A stretch of 64,000 bases of DNA from Gigaspora rosea (GCA_003550325.1 QKWP01000006.1:167612-231611), one strand, 5' to 3'; numbered from the stretch's first letter, positions 10,612 through 21,751 are shown. Made by a program: numbers and translations. The notes: generated from the letters alone by a model not told the origin.

Positions 10612-11285
10612 AACATTAATTGATAATCCGCCTATCAACTAGAGAATAGACGAAATGTAGCATGCTCTATCTAAATTTTTTAACTAAGTTAACGATACAT
10701 GTCCACTAATTGAAAGTTGTAGAGCTTGTTGAGACGCATTGAACAGTGGTTAGATCATCCAAATCAGCCCAGTAGATGGCGAGTTTCATCAAAAACGATT
10801 GGCCAAATATAAAAATCTATAACAGAGATTACATATGAAAATCACTATAGGCGAAATGTGGTGTGCTTCCATCTAAAACTTTTTTCTTACTAAGTTAATG
10901 ATACTTGATTGAAAGTTGTAGAGCTCGTTAAGACACATCCAAAGGTAGTTAGATCAGCCTAGTGAATAGTGAGATATCATCAAAAAACTATTGCCTGACT
11001 ATATAAAATCTCTATGTAAACATTGTTTACATAGATTTTATATAGTCGGCCAATCATTTTTTGATGATATCTCACCATCCATTAGGCCAATTTGGATGAT
11101 CTAGCTACCATTAGATGTGTCTCGATGAGCTCTACAACTTTTAATTAGTCAACAAGTATCATTAACTTAGTAAGAAAAAAGTTTTAAATAGAAGCATTCC
11201 ACATTTTGTTTATAGTGATTTTTATATAATCTGCATCATTTTACACTATGATCACTCTCTAGTTAATGGTGGATTATCAATTAAA
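10612..11285. mobile_element. Foldback element with long inverted arms
   Basis: Outer ends pair TTGATAATCCGCC with its inverse GGTGGATTATCAA. The middle is a palindrome centred near 11022, where GTAAACA meets TGTTTAC, with arms of roughly 200 bp (about 10825-11022 and 11023-11230). The left side carries a further diverged copy of the arm at about 10645-10830, so the element contains three arm-like units. No frame of note. No TSD was resolved. Confidence 0.75.
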
Positions 11286-11405
11286 ATATAAAAATATATT
11301 TTATTATTCAAACTTAAACTAGTTTGTAACTTCAATCTCAAATTCAGACCAAACAAAAATTTAACTAGAAAGTTTGCTTCAAATCAAACTCAAATATTTT
11401 GTTTA

Positions 11406-12375
11406 CCGTATATTCCCAAAAATAAGCTACTCTGAAAATAAGCTACCTCTCTGATTTATTTCAAAAATCTCAAAAAACGCGTTGACAGTTGCTATATATA
11501 AAACTTTTTTTACTAAATAATCTTCAAAAGTTCGATTAAGTAAAGTTGTTTAGCACATCAAAATATACCTATCCCTTAATTTGTTATGCAGGCATATTTG
11601 CCTGCGAAAATTTTAAAATTTTAAATTTTTTAAATAAAACCTTAAATATTAATTTTAGCTATATACTTTCTAAGTAAAAAATATAATATTAGTTTTGTTT
11701 TATCAACTTTATTATAAAATTTTTTTAAAATTATTAAAAAACTTTGGTGTAATAAAAGTTTAAAGTTTTTGTTTTGGAACTTTTACTATAAAATTTTTTC
11801 TTTAGGTTTTCTCAAATTTTATATTTTCCCGTCTATAAAAAAAATTTTCACTTCTAATACAAGTCCTAATTTTTATAAATAAATCATTTAAAGTCAAATA
11901 ATAAAAGTTGTCATCCTTTATATAAACTACAAAGTTGTATAAGAAACTATATTTTTAAAACCAATATTTAAAGAATTCGCCAAGATATTGTAAAATATTT
12001 TTTTGGTTAAAAAATTTCTTTAAAATTTAATATTTTCAGCTTATAAGCAACATAAACTTTTTGTTTTATAATATAAGTTTAAATAATTTAAAAATATAAT
12101 CCTTGTTCTTAAATATTATAATACCAAATTTTATTTAAATATTTTAAATGATTAAAAAACTAGATCAGAGGTATATTTATAGTAATATACAGGCAAATTT
12201 GCCTGCGAACCTCTACAAAGTAAGGTATAGTAAAAATTTGGTATCATTTTGACAACTTTTTATTAGTACATTTTTTAATTTTTTCAAAAACAGCTATACA
12301 CTAAAAATAAGCTACCCCACGTTTTTTCATGTAATTTTTGTCCCAAAAAAGGTAGTTTATTTTGGGAAAATACGG
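11406..12375. mobile_element. TA-flanked TIR element, 970 bp (AAGCTACC family)
   Basis: Left end CCGTATATTCCCAAAAATAA and right end, inverted, CCGTATTTTCCCAAAATAAA, each flanked by TA (11404-11405 and 12376-12377). Copies of AATAAGCTACC stand just inside both ends. Relatives are at 21130-21436, 24150-24681 and 25693-26136. It has no long frame and is probably a non-autonomous Tc1/mariner-superfamily element; that assignment rests only on the TA flanks. Confidence 0.85.
11589..12205. mobile_element. Possible nested element with palindromic ends
   Basis: CAGGCATATTTGCCTG at 11589-11604 and CAGGCAAATTTGCCTG at 12190-12205 are each palindromes and mark the ends of a very AT-rich 617-bp segment inside the TA-flanked element. 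No TSD was confirmed, so this may be internal structure of the host element instead. Confidence 0.45.
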
Positions 12376-12603
12376 TAATTATAGTTTGGGTTTGGGTTTG
12401 AATTTAAATTAAATCAAACCCAAATCTGACCTAAAGTTTGATTTGATCCAGGTTTGTAGGAATCCTACTGACAGTATATTTCACTAACAAGAGTGATTTA
12501 TGGACAAGCTTATTTTGATGCCAATATAATTCTCCAATAGTATGTTTCACTGACAGTACATTTTTAGTATACAAAATGAAAAATTAATTGTGTAGCCTAA
12601 AAT

Positions 12604-12867
12604 GAGTTTGGGTCAAAATCCCAACAAACAAAATCCTGACAGGTTATAATCCTAACAAAAAAATCCTAACAATTAAAAAAACTTTCACTTGAACAATTTT
12701 ACTATAAAATTGCCTAAATTCAAACTCTAATCTAGGTACTCACCCTAACACTGATCTAAGTACTTACTTTAACCTAAACCTAACTTAAATAAACTTAATA
12801 ATTTTTTGTTTCAGGATTGTCAAGATTTTTACTGTTAGGATTTTTTGTTGATTTTAACCAGCACCCG
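12604..12867. mobile_element. MITE of the TTTGGGTCAAAATC family
   Basis: Inverted ends pair TTTGGGTCAAAATCCC with GATTTTAACCAGCACCC. Inside are repeated AATCCTGACA/AATCCTAACA words and a CCCTAACA-rich centre. It is the diverged relative of 21752-22053, where the TSD can be read. Confidence 0.7.
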
Positions 12868-13069
12868 GATAAAAAATATAAAAATATACAAAAACTAATA
12901 TTTAAACCAATCTTGGTTCACTGACTAAAAATTACAAGAATGAAATTTTACATATAATAAATATCATTTTAACCCTATAGCCACTAATACTAAGGCCCTA
13001 ACCCTAAAATTACCTCATGTGCTTACAAAATCAGATTTTGTATTACCCATACAAAAAATGTACTATTGG

Positions 13070-13778
13070 TTTTTTTTTTAGTTTAGAGGCCGTGTGCTAT
13101 AGCCGGGATTTTATTATGAGTTTTAGTGATGTAATATTTGTTACATGAATGAGGATACAACTAGCCACATGTGCACTTTTGGTGCCTAATTTAAGTAGTC
13201 CACCTGGAGGTTCTACACTAGCTGCCATACCTACAACCCAACTACGGGAATTGTCTATTTAAACCCTCTGGTTCATGGTCCTTTTATTACTATCTGATGC
13301 ACTATATTTAATACAGATGTTGTGGGCCACAACCCTTTTAGATATCAACGACCTAAGGGCTACTTTACCCTCGCACAAGAGCCTACCGAAACACCTTCCA
13401 TGTCCTATACATGTACCATTGCCCAGATTTTGGTAACCGAGACTACCTGCCCTTATTAGGTTCGTTCTGATCATAGTATCCGCTTCTCTGGCGCATACCG
13501 TAAGGACTGATTTTTACTACCTCCTAACTCGGGTCTTGCCAAACGGGTTCTTGTGAGTTTTTTCCAGTTTCCTGACTTTGCGATGTAATACATACATCAT
13601 TGTGCCTGCAGGCTCACATTCAAGATAGTGGAACCAAGATTACAGGTTTAGCGTCCAACTGCTCATAAGCCACAATTACTGAACACAGATTTAACTTCAA
13701 AACGTCGACAGTGGGATTCGAACTGTCAACCTGCCACTTGGGGTGACACCTTTACCACTTCTCTAAGGCACCACATAG
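13070..13778 (-). mobile_element. tRNA-derived SINE, about 0.7 kb
   Basis: On the minus strand the head at 13772 reads GGTGCCTTAGAGAAGTGG (A-box-like TAGAGAAGTGG), then AGTTCGAATCC at the B-box position about 45 nt further. The body of about 630 bp is clearly more GC-rich than its surroundings and has no convincing frame. It ends in a run of nine A (plus-strand T run 13070-13079). Imperfect flanking repeats TGTACTATTGG (13059-13069) and TGTACAATTAG (13779-13789) fit target duplication by reverse transcription. The head does not fold as a sound tRNA (weak T stem), so this is not a tRNA gene. Confidence 0.75.
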
Positions 13779-14039
13779 TGTACAATTAGTAAAACGTAGT
13801 TTGATGAATTATATTTTCAGTAAATCAATTTGTTAGTGAAATGTACTGTTGGTGAAATAATTGTCAACAAAATAAGCTTGTTAGTTAAGTCAGCTTGTCT
13901 GTAAGTTGAATATCAGTAAACTGGTCATCTGTAAGACAAGCCTGTCAGTAAAATGATTGTTGGTGAAGTGGGATGTTAGTGTGTTGACTGTCGGTAAAGC
14001 AAGCTGCACTGTAATAATAGAGGTATGATAGTTTGAGAT

Positions 14040-14700
14040 GTTACTGTAAAAGATTATATACAAGATCCTTTATATATTAGACCTACCCTTATTTTTTACT
14101 AATTAATTTTTTTGGTAGAATGTAAGAGACCCAGGTCTTGTATATGATTTTTTTAATAGTAGCATAATAATTGTTATTATTATTATTATTTTTTTAAATA
14201 CAATACTGCTGTATTTTTTTTTAGAATAAAACATAATACGATAACAAATGTACAATAGTAGAAGTATAATAGTTTGGGATATAGCAAGATAATTAGTAGC
14301 ACAGTAGTATTTTTTCTTTAGAATAGAACATAGCATGATAATAAATATAGTACAATAGTAAAGGCACAATTGTTCAGAATATTAGTAACACAGTATTTTT
14401 TATTTTTTATTTTTTCATATACAGCACTAACATTTCTTTATCTTTAGAATAAATAGAAAGTAGTACAATAATAAATGTACAATAGTAGATATATAATAGT
14501 TCAGGACTTAGCAAAATAGTTAGTAGTACAGTAGTATTTTTTTAATACAATACTATTGTTTCATATGATCATGAATATAGCATAATAGTAGAAGCATAAT
14601 AGTTTGGGATAGTAGCACAACAGTTAATATGGGGCATGTATAATAGAATAGATTATAGTATAATAGTTAATATAGGATTTAGTATAGTAGTTGGAACATA
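14040..14700. repeat. Diverged repeats related to the satellite at 52.8-54.5 kb
   Basis: Four to five loosely repeated blocks of about 110 bp contain TTTAGAATA(A/G)AACATA, then ACAATAGTAGAAGTATAATAG and AGTAGCACAGTAGTA. The wording resembles the units at 52790-54480 but is more decayed. No coding potential was credited to the AT-rich frames here. Confidence 0.55.
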
Positions 14701-16017
14701 GCAATAGTCAGAATTGGTAATTTCTATTTATTTATTGTATTTTTTTACTTTTTTTTAAGTTATAAATATGGCTGATATATAATTATTTTTGCAATTTTAT
14801 TAGTTCAAATTTGTGTTTCCAATAATTTTACTTAGTTAAAATTTAGTGCAATAAAGTATAATTTCAAATTTTAGTCTGAATTATAACTTAGACCAAAATT
14901 TATTACACTAATATGAAGTTGAAAAGTGCTTATATAGTTAGCCAACTCTATTATAGCATCTGTCAATTTTATTTAGCATTAGCTAAAATTTTTGTTGGTT
15001 TGCTGAATTTTGATTGCATAGCTAATTTATTCTATAATAAACATATAATTTAATAGAAACTTGATAGACTAAATGAAAATTAACAAAAATTAATACAACA
15101 GGAGGTCAGTAGTGCTCTACCTTCTCTTGTAGTATCTAAAAAAAATATAGTTATATATTTTTTAGATAAATTTATTAGATAAATTTATTAGAATATATCT
15201 ACTATAACCAATAATAATTATTACCTGGATGCTTGTATCTCAAAAATATATTAAGTAAACAGGATCAGGTACTCAAGTAAAAATACTTAGAACCTTTAAA
15301 AACCTTATAAGAACTAAAATTGGGACCCAATATCTAATCTATATATACTATATTATATAAAAAAATTTAATTCACAATCCACATATGAATGATAGGATTT
15401 TATAGATTACGAATATATAATTTACTATGTTTTTTATATATGAATGAAATCTTTTTTTCCTCTACACTTATAAAAATTCTATATAGTTACAAAAAATAAA
15501 ATATCAATATTTTTTTATCTGCCAAACCAATTTCAAAAATTTTTTACATTATATATAAAAAAAGTATTCTCTACATTTTTAAATTAGTAGATCTAGTATA
15601 TTAGCATAATAAAAAAAAAGTTAGCTATGGAGGAAAAAAGATTTCATAATTATAATAAATTTAATAGTAATTTGCACCTATAAAATACTATCCTTCTTAT
15701 GTGAATCAGCAATTAATAAGTATACTCTAACTCTACAATATATTTAAATATAGTAATATTGTATTTTAATTTATTAATTTTAAAGCTTGTACAAGCTTTA
15801 GAAAATCTTGAATATTGTGTTATTCTAAATGTAGACAAGATTAAAAATGATATTTGATAGCTAAAATGTACATTATTAAATTAGTAAATTTCCAAAAAAG
15901 TAAAGTACAAATGTATTAAAAATATAAGTTTAAATGACTTTTTGGTAATTGATAATTATACAAATTAAATATTACTTCATAATTAGTTACTATGCAGATC
16001 ATGTACAAACTATACAG
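14701..16017. other. AT-rich DNA, no gene seen
   Basis: No frame, RNA gene or clear TIR pair was found. Short inverted words around 14825-14915 (TTTAGTGCAATAAA-like against TTTATTACACTAA) may be remains of a small element. Confidence 0.5.
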
Positions 16018-16070
16018 TGTTATAGAATGAGTTTCTTGAATAGAAACTTTAGGCACAAAGTAAAATGGAG

Positions 16071-16195
16071 TTTTACAGTTTTATAGTTTTACAGTTTTAC
16101 AGTTTTACAGTTTTACAGTTTCACAGTTTTACAGTTTTACAGTTTTACAGTTTTACAGTTTTACAGTTTTACAGTTTTATAGTTTTATAGTTTTA
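16071..16195 (+). repeat. 8-bp tandem array (AGTTTTAC)n in the solo LTR
   Basis: About fifteen units of AGTTTTAC with a few TCAC and TTAT variants. The LTR at 50686-51375 has an array of the same period and position but a different word. Confidence 0.95.
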
Positions 16196-16514
16196 TTATT
16201 TTGCTTTATTGTTTATTGCTTTTCAAAAGATATATAAACCCTAGCTCTTATCCCTTCTTAACTTTAGGATTTGTTCCCTGCAATTCTTTAGTTATAGGAA
16301 TTCTTTAGGCACAGAAACCTTTAGATAGTCTTGTAGCAAAGCCTTGTAACATACTTAAATAAAATATAACTTTGCCCAACTAAATATACACCTGTTCTTT
16401 GAGTAAAATATATTGAACTGCCACAGTGAGGAAACATTCTACTTTCACACTGCTTCATATCTTCTCTGACCCTACAAGATCCCTGTCGCCGTGTGCTATG
16501 TTGCTAGTGGTATA

Positions 16515-16717
16515 CAGTTATCTCTCTCTAATTCGAACTGCCGGGACTGCTTTTTTTTACTATGTAAAAATTTAGAAAAGTTCAGTTTTCAAAAAGTTAT
16601 ATATGGCTTATCCGAACTTTATAATAAAATTTACAAATGTCTTGAAGAATTGGTTCAGTTTAGAGAGAGTTTAACAGTGTTCAGTTTAGAGAGGTTCGGA
16701 TTAGAGAGAGGCGACTG
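16515..16717. mobile_element. pogo/Tigger-like MITE, 203 bp
   Basis: Left end CAGTTATCTCTCTCTAAT and right end, inverted, CAGTCGCCTCTCTCTAAT, each flanked by TA (16513-16514 and 16718-16719). The CTCTCTAA wording resembles Tigger-type termini. It is inserted in the solo LTR. The frame across it is incidental. Confidence 0.88.
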
Positions 16718-16784
16718 TATTAAGAAGGCTATACTGCTTGTAACAACAGTACTTTAATTTACTATACAAGATACCTGGTGTGAT

Positions 16785-17853
16785 CAGTATTGAATATCTG
16801 TTTTGAAATTTATGTTCTTATGAAAACATGTTTATTTAATTTAATATTCTCAAAAATTTTTTTGTATTCTTAATTAGAAAAAAAATATTTTTTTTTCTTT
16901 CTTTCTTTCTCTTATCTTTCTCCTCTTTTTTTCTTTTCTCTTTTTCTTTCTTTCTATCTCTTTTTCTCTCTCCCTTACTCTTTTTACTCTTTTTTACTCC
17001 TTTTTACTTTTTCTTACTCTTTCTTACTCATATTTTCTTTATCTTATTCTCTTTCTCACACTTATACTTTTATACTTTAAGTTATTTTTTAATTTGTATT
17101 TTTAATTGATATATGTATTTAAAAATTAATAATAAAAATATAATTTATTTAATAAACTATATAAACAAAGTTAAGTTATTCATAACTATACTATTATAAT
17201 TTCATATGTATATTTTTTTAAAAATTAAAATTTGAGGTTTTTAATACATTGTTGAAGACATTGTTAGCTTGGCTTAGCATATATATTTAGTTTTTAAATA
17301 AGCTATTAATATCTCTCAAATATTTAAATAAATAAGTAAATATAATATACTATGTTTTTTTACTATAATGAATTTATAGATTCAAAAATTTTTTACTATA
17401 AAATTTTAAGATATAGTACCAAAGTTTAAAATCATAATAACTAAAGATTTGTTAAGTAATTTTCTTATAAAAATTATCATTATATTGAGTTTAGCTTTCT
17501 GAAATTTATGATATTATATATATTTAAAGTTTACATAATAAGGGCTATATTGTACCAAACTAGAAATAGATAAACCAATAAACTATATTGTCTAAAATTT
17601 TTTATAATTCAAGAACAACTAAATTGTTTTCTATTTCAACTAACCAACAATTAAATATTATAAGCTTAATTATTTTAAACTACTATATTAATAAAAATAA
17701 TTTTTTATTATTATATATTTATATAGAGAACATATTTTTCAAATTTAATGTTCTCAAAAAAAATTTAATAGAGAATATCTTAAATTTTGTAAATGTTCTC
17801 AGATTAAAAGTAATGTTCTCATGAGAACATGAGACATAAGATTTCCAATACTG
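16785..17853. mobile_element. Non-autonomous hAT-like element, 1.07 kb
   Basis: The ends pair CAGTATTGAATATC with, inverted, CAGTATTGGAAATC and continue through GTTCTTATGAAAACAT against GTTCTCATGAGAACAT. The 8-bp TSD GGTGTGAT is perfect (16777-16784 and 17854-17861). The interior is an AT-rich filler including a pyrimidine tract. No transposase remains. Confidence 0.88.
16887..17080 (+). repeat. Pyrimidine-rich microsatellite tract
   Basis: About 190 nt of TTTC, TCTC and TTTTACTC words with almost no purines on the plus strand, inside the hAT-like element. Confidence 0.9.
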
Positions 17854-17861
17854 GGTGTGAT

Positions 17862-19260
17862 GTGATTTTTTGCAATTGAAAAATTTAAATCCATGTGTCT
17901 TTGATATTACATAATATATAAATAGCATTTTAAAAATTGATTTATATTATTTTGTCTCACTAAATATCTTGCACAGTAAATTGCAGTAATCAAAATTTTA
18001 TTTTCTATAAACAATATAATATTAATTATATATATATATATATATATATTATCTAAAAACATTATATTTATAAATTATAAAATATGACAGTTTAATATTA
18101 AAAATAAATTAAAACTAAAATAATACTATTATTTTTTTTTGGTATTAAAGTAAGATTTTGTCTCTATCTTCTCTATTTTTATTAATAATTAGTATAAGAT
18201 TTCTCAAGGAGTTTTCAAAAATAGAATTAATATTACTATATACAAACTATATTACAAAAGTTGAAACTCAAACTATAGACAAATATACTATCTAATTTAT
18301 CTGCAACCTAAATCTCTAAAGTAGCATTAGTAGTAAGTTAGGCTTTGCAGCTGCAGTAGTAGTGAAGGACCTTATTAATAAATAGTTAGACTCTGCAGCT
18401 ACAATGCAGTACAAGGACCTGATATAGATATGTTAATTATCTTACTTATATTTGTAGTTTCATATAACAGATAGGATATAGTTTAGAACCTTGAGGTTTA
18501 GGAAACTTGGGAACTAAGATAAATAGTTATGTATTTGAAATGATTAGTACAGGTTAAGATATTTAGTTCTAGACTAAAGGCTTTGCTATAGGTATTAAAA
18601 TTTGAGTATGTAATACTAGAGCTTGTTTAGAGCAAATATATTTTTTCATATATAGCAATAAAATAGCTAATTGAGCAATAATAATTAACTATTTGTTTAC
18701 TTTTCATATTTGTTATTTACTGTACTACAACAAATTCAATTAAAAATTATGTTTATAAAGATTTGTAAGAGTTATATCATATGAACAATTATTATATATA
18801 CTATTATTGTAATCTGACAATGACATTATATCTGATCAGTTAGCTTACTAAAGCTGTTCAAACAATGACTTATAGTATGGTCTAATTGCTAAAAAAATAT
18901 TACAATAATTATTTAAGTCCAAATAAAATCTAGACCTGACAAACTCTATTTTTTATAGTTATTATATTACTAAAGCAATAAAGTAAACTAAATCAAATTT
19001 GAAAAATAATTAATAGCATAATATTTAAAGGAAAGTACATAATGCATTATAGTATTTCAGCAAATGACATTATTTTTTATGGTATACTTTACAGCTCAAT
19101 AGCTTATTATAATTTTAGCAATTACCAACTATAGTTATTATATGTCTAAATCAATAAAATCTATAGAACCAAATTTGAAAAATCAATGATCCTCTGGACC
19201 AAAATTTCCTATAAGTATTGACCTACGAAAATTTTGAGTTAGTATTTTTATACATAACAA
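17862..19260. other. AT-rich DNA with small repeats, no gene seen
   Basis: Contains a (TA)n tract at 18029-18050, a direct repeat of about 58 bp around GGCTTTGCAGCTGCAGTAG and GACTCTGCAGCTACAATGC (18330-18425), and a repeated block with AAATTTGAAAAAT at about 18990 and 19170. None has coding character. Confidence 0.5.
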
Positions 19261-20061
19261 AAACTCTATCTAGAAGCAACTTGGATACAGAACTTCAGAT
19301 TGCATGCGAGAAGACTGAAATAGAGCTAAAAAAATTTTTTCTTGTGGGTTTGGTTCTTCAAGTAGAAGACTTCGTTGCTATAGAAATGTAGTAGGGCTAA
19401 AACCCTGGAGTTTTTTGTTAAAAGATGTGGAAGTCTAGACAGAAAGATACTTTTGGTTATCTATACTATTCTATAAAACATAAAACTTACACTCTTTACA
19501 AGTTTTGGTCTTCCTGCTATCTCTCTTTGGTTTTTTTGAAATTTCACCAAAAAGTGGGCAATTCAGTTTACCCCCTCTAAAAGATTGGCAGTGTTTACTC
19601 CTTCCAATTTGGGAATACGTCTACCTAATCGGAATCAGTCACGAATGAATTTGAATCCTGCAAATAAACAAATGACACGTGAGATATTTTGGTGGAAAAT
19701 TCGAGATAAAATTTCTTTCTAGAACTTTCTATTAGACGTAGTTTAGTTTTCTTTCTTTTATGTACATAATACTTTAGCAGAATTAGGCTGTGCAGTATTA
19801 TAATTTTTAAACATTAGCAGTATTAGTATTAGTATTAGTATTTGTTATTTCCTCTCTTTTTTCTCGTTTTTTTAGATAGGATTAGTCAGTTCCGCCTTGT
19901 TTATAAGCTTTTTCTTTGTTTCTCTTATCTTACATCTTTTTCTTTTGTTGTTGTTTTTGGTTTCTCATCTAGGTTCGATGCTATTTCCCTTCTTTTTTAC
20001 AACCCTTTTATTTCTTTTATATCTTATTTTTTCTTGAATGGTAGTATACAGATAATAGTAC
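19261..20061. other. Unassigned stretch before a short frame
   Basis: Slightly less AT-rich than its surroundings at 19500-19720, then T-rich to 20040. A pyrimidine-rich run ending TTTTTTTAG near 19875 could be a splice acceptor. No frame was credited. Confidence 0.3.
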
Positions 20062-20214
20062 ATGCTATTATTATCTGACCCCACCATTGATGCTAGGTGG
20101 GAGAGATTTGAAGAGAAATCCTATAAATTTGACGGCACTAACGTTGAGACTCCATTCTCTCAGGAGTTTGGTGCGATGAGTTGCATTTGGGTGCTCTTAG
20201 AAGTAGCCGAATGA
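20062..20214 (+). CDS. Short frame of 50 residues, possible last exon
   Basis: Begins MLLLSDPTIDARWERFEEK and ends CIWVLLEVAE before TGA. Composition is balanced (charged and aromatic residues, few Lys/Asn/Ile runs), unlike frames in the AT-rich background. About 100 nt further are AATAAA (20275) and then a run of 31 A, so this may be the 3' end of a transcribed or retroposed unit. I do not recognise the family. It could equally be the end of a host gene whose earlier exons lie in 19500-20000. Confidence 0.3.
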   Translation: MLLLSDPTIDARWERFEEKSYKFDGTNVETPFSQEFGAMSCIWVLLEVAE

Positions 20215-20300
20215 TGTTGGACCTATATAATAGTGGATATATTAGTTCGTTTGCAATTGTAAACTGCTCAGGATTAATAAACTAGTTAGGCTCAAGCAAG

Positions 20301-20309
20301 GCTGTCAAA

Positions 20310-20345
<36 letters not shown>

Positions 20346-20413
20346 AAAAAAATTTTTTAAAAAAATTATTTAAAAAAAAAAAAAAAAAAAAAATTTTGAA
20401 AAATCTTTGACAG
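20301..20413. repeat. A/T-homopolymer block with CTGTCAAAG inverted ends
   Basis: CTGTCAAAG at 20301 faces CTTTGACAG at about 20413, and the interior is almost only A and T runs, including a 31-A run at 20312. It may be a tiny MITE or a poly(A) tail that gained an inverted partner. Confidence 0.5.
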
Positions 20414-21129
20414 ATATTATTTAAAAGAAAACATAATACAGTACAGCATTTTAATAAATTGCCATGGTACTTTTGTATTATAGCATTATAGCTTTACAGT
20501 ATTATGTTATTACAGCCTTATAGTATTATAGTTTATAGCATTTTAGCAATATAGCATTATGGCTTTATAACATTACACTATTAATGTTTATGCAATTATG
20601 CAAAAAAATATAGCATATATATTATAACTATATTTATTTGTAAAACTAAATTCTACTATTAACATTAGATTAATGGCAGAAACAATTCTTAGTCTCATAA
20701 TTTCTAAGCAATTTAAAGTAGAAACAGAGAATAATATTATTTTAATTTTGCAAAAATATTTATGATACTAGCATATAACCTGTCATGTATTCTGTACAAA
20801 TTAATTTAATAAATAAATATTATTAAATATAGTTAATAAAAACTTATAAATGTTATTGCTAAAATAGATTCAACTTTTATTATTTATAATTAAATAGTAA
20901 TTGATATATTTAAAGTAAGTTATTTATATATTTTTAATACATTATACCATATTTTATTTAAAAATTATTTATTCTAATAAAATTAATGTTTCTATTTAGT
21001 TTTATTGAATTTGAAAATTATTGTTATTGTTTGTCTTTTAATTTTAATTGTTGGATAATTATTCCCAAATTTGGGATGAAATTAACAATAATAATTAGTC
21101 ACTATAAAGAATTCCAATTATTTAAACTA
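20414..21129. other. AT-rich DNA with scattered ATTATAGC words
   Basis: 20440-20580 repeats short words such as TTATAGCATTA and TTTACAGTATTA. The rest has no detectable structure or frame. Confidence 0.5.
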
Positions 21130-21436
21130 TAAATTCTTTTCAAAAAAGCTACACTTTTTGGCCAAAAAGTTGTACAAAAAAATATAGGAATAGCTTATTT
21201 TGAGATTGATGAATTTTCTGAAAAACTAAAAAATGTACTAATAAAAACTTGTCCAAATGCTAATAAATTTTTATTATATATGTATTTCAATGTCCTGAAC
21301 AACTTTACTTAATGGTACTTTTGAAGTTTACTTAATAAAATTTAGACTTTTATATATAGTGACTGCTAACAATTTCTTTAAAAAAATGAGAGAGATACTA
21401 TAGTTTCTTTTGAAGGTTGCTTATTTTTGGAAACAT
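21130..21436. mobile_element. Partial element of the AAGCTACC family
   Basis: AAAAAAGCTACACTTTTTGG near 21145 faces GGTTGCTTATTTTTGG near 21415. The interior carries CTGAACAACTTTACTTAA (inverse of the shared motif) at about 21296. The left terminus is eroded. Confidence 0.55.
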
Positions 21437-21440
21437 AAGG

Positions 21441-21625
21441 TATTATAAACCCAATATTGGTTCAAAATAAACCCGATATTGGTTTAAATCTTGGTTCAAA
21501 TAAACATTATTTTGGTTAAAATAAACCTATCTCTATTTATTTAAACCTAATTTTGGTTAAATAAATTTGGTTTTACAAATAAACCTGATTTTGGTTCAAA
21601 TGAACCCAACTTAGGTTCAAGCAAA
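21441..21625 (+). repeat. Degenerate short repeats AACCxxxxTTGGTT
   Basis: About ten partly palindromic words such as AACCCAATATTGGTT, AACCCGATATTGGTT and AACCTAATTTTGGTT spaced 15-20 nt apart. They could be a subterminal binding-site array of a lost element. Confidence 0.6.
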
Positions 21626-21751
21626 AAAGATACCAAATAAGGACATGTGTAACGTTATTTGACAGTAGTTTTGTATAACCAAAAATTATTTTTGCATGCA
21701 TATATTTGTTACAAAAACATGTAATTGGTCACAATAGGGTCTTCCAACTAT

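Larger units (their letters stand above)
12466..13985. mobile_element. Decayed TIR element interrupted by a MITE and a SINE
   Basis: About 12466-12560 and about 13800-13985 are diverged inverted relatives: both carry GACAAGCTTATTTTG and TTTCACTGACAGTACAT-like words in opposite orientation. The words ACTGACAA and TTTCACC link it to the families at 55735-55913 and 58426-58744. The centre is occupied by the insertions at 12604-12867 and 13070-13778. The ends are too diverged to define precisely. Confidence 0.45.
16018..16745 (+). mobile_element. Solo LTR of a Ty3/gypsy-like element
   Basis: Starts TGTTATAGAATGAG and ends CTTGTAACA, giving the TGTTA...TAACA inverted ends also seen in the LTR at 50686-51375. 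Direct repeats of ACAG flank it on both sides. It holds an 8-bp tandem array, a TATATAAACCCTAGC promoter-like block near 16230, and CTTCATATCTTCTCTGACC near 16453, all in the same order as the other LTR. No internal region adjoins it, so it is a recombination relic. It is well diverged from the other LTR and therefore old. A pogo-like MITE sits inside it. Confidence 0.85.

Noticed and set aside
13259-13474. 71-codon minus-strand frame
   Set aside because: Lies within the SINE body; it has no start context or family resemblance.
13700-13772. Functional tRNA gene
   Set aside because: B-box and A-box words are present, but the T stem and acceptor stem do not pair and a long body plus A tail follow; it is a SINE head.
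16071-16195. CRISPR-like array
   Set aside because: Pure 8-bp tandem repeat with no spacers, inside an LTR of a eukaryotic genome; the same applies to 51003-51283.
17588-17928. Overlapping AT-rich frames on both strands
   Set aside because: Ile/Asn/Phe/Lys composition expected from AT-rich DNA, inside a non-autonomous transposon or at its border.
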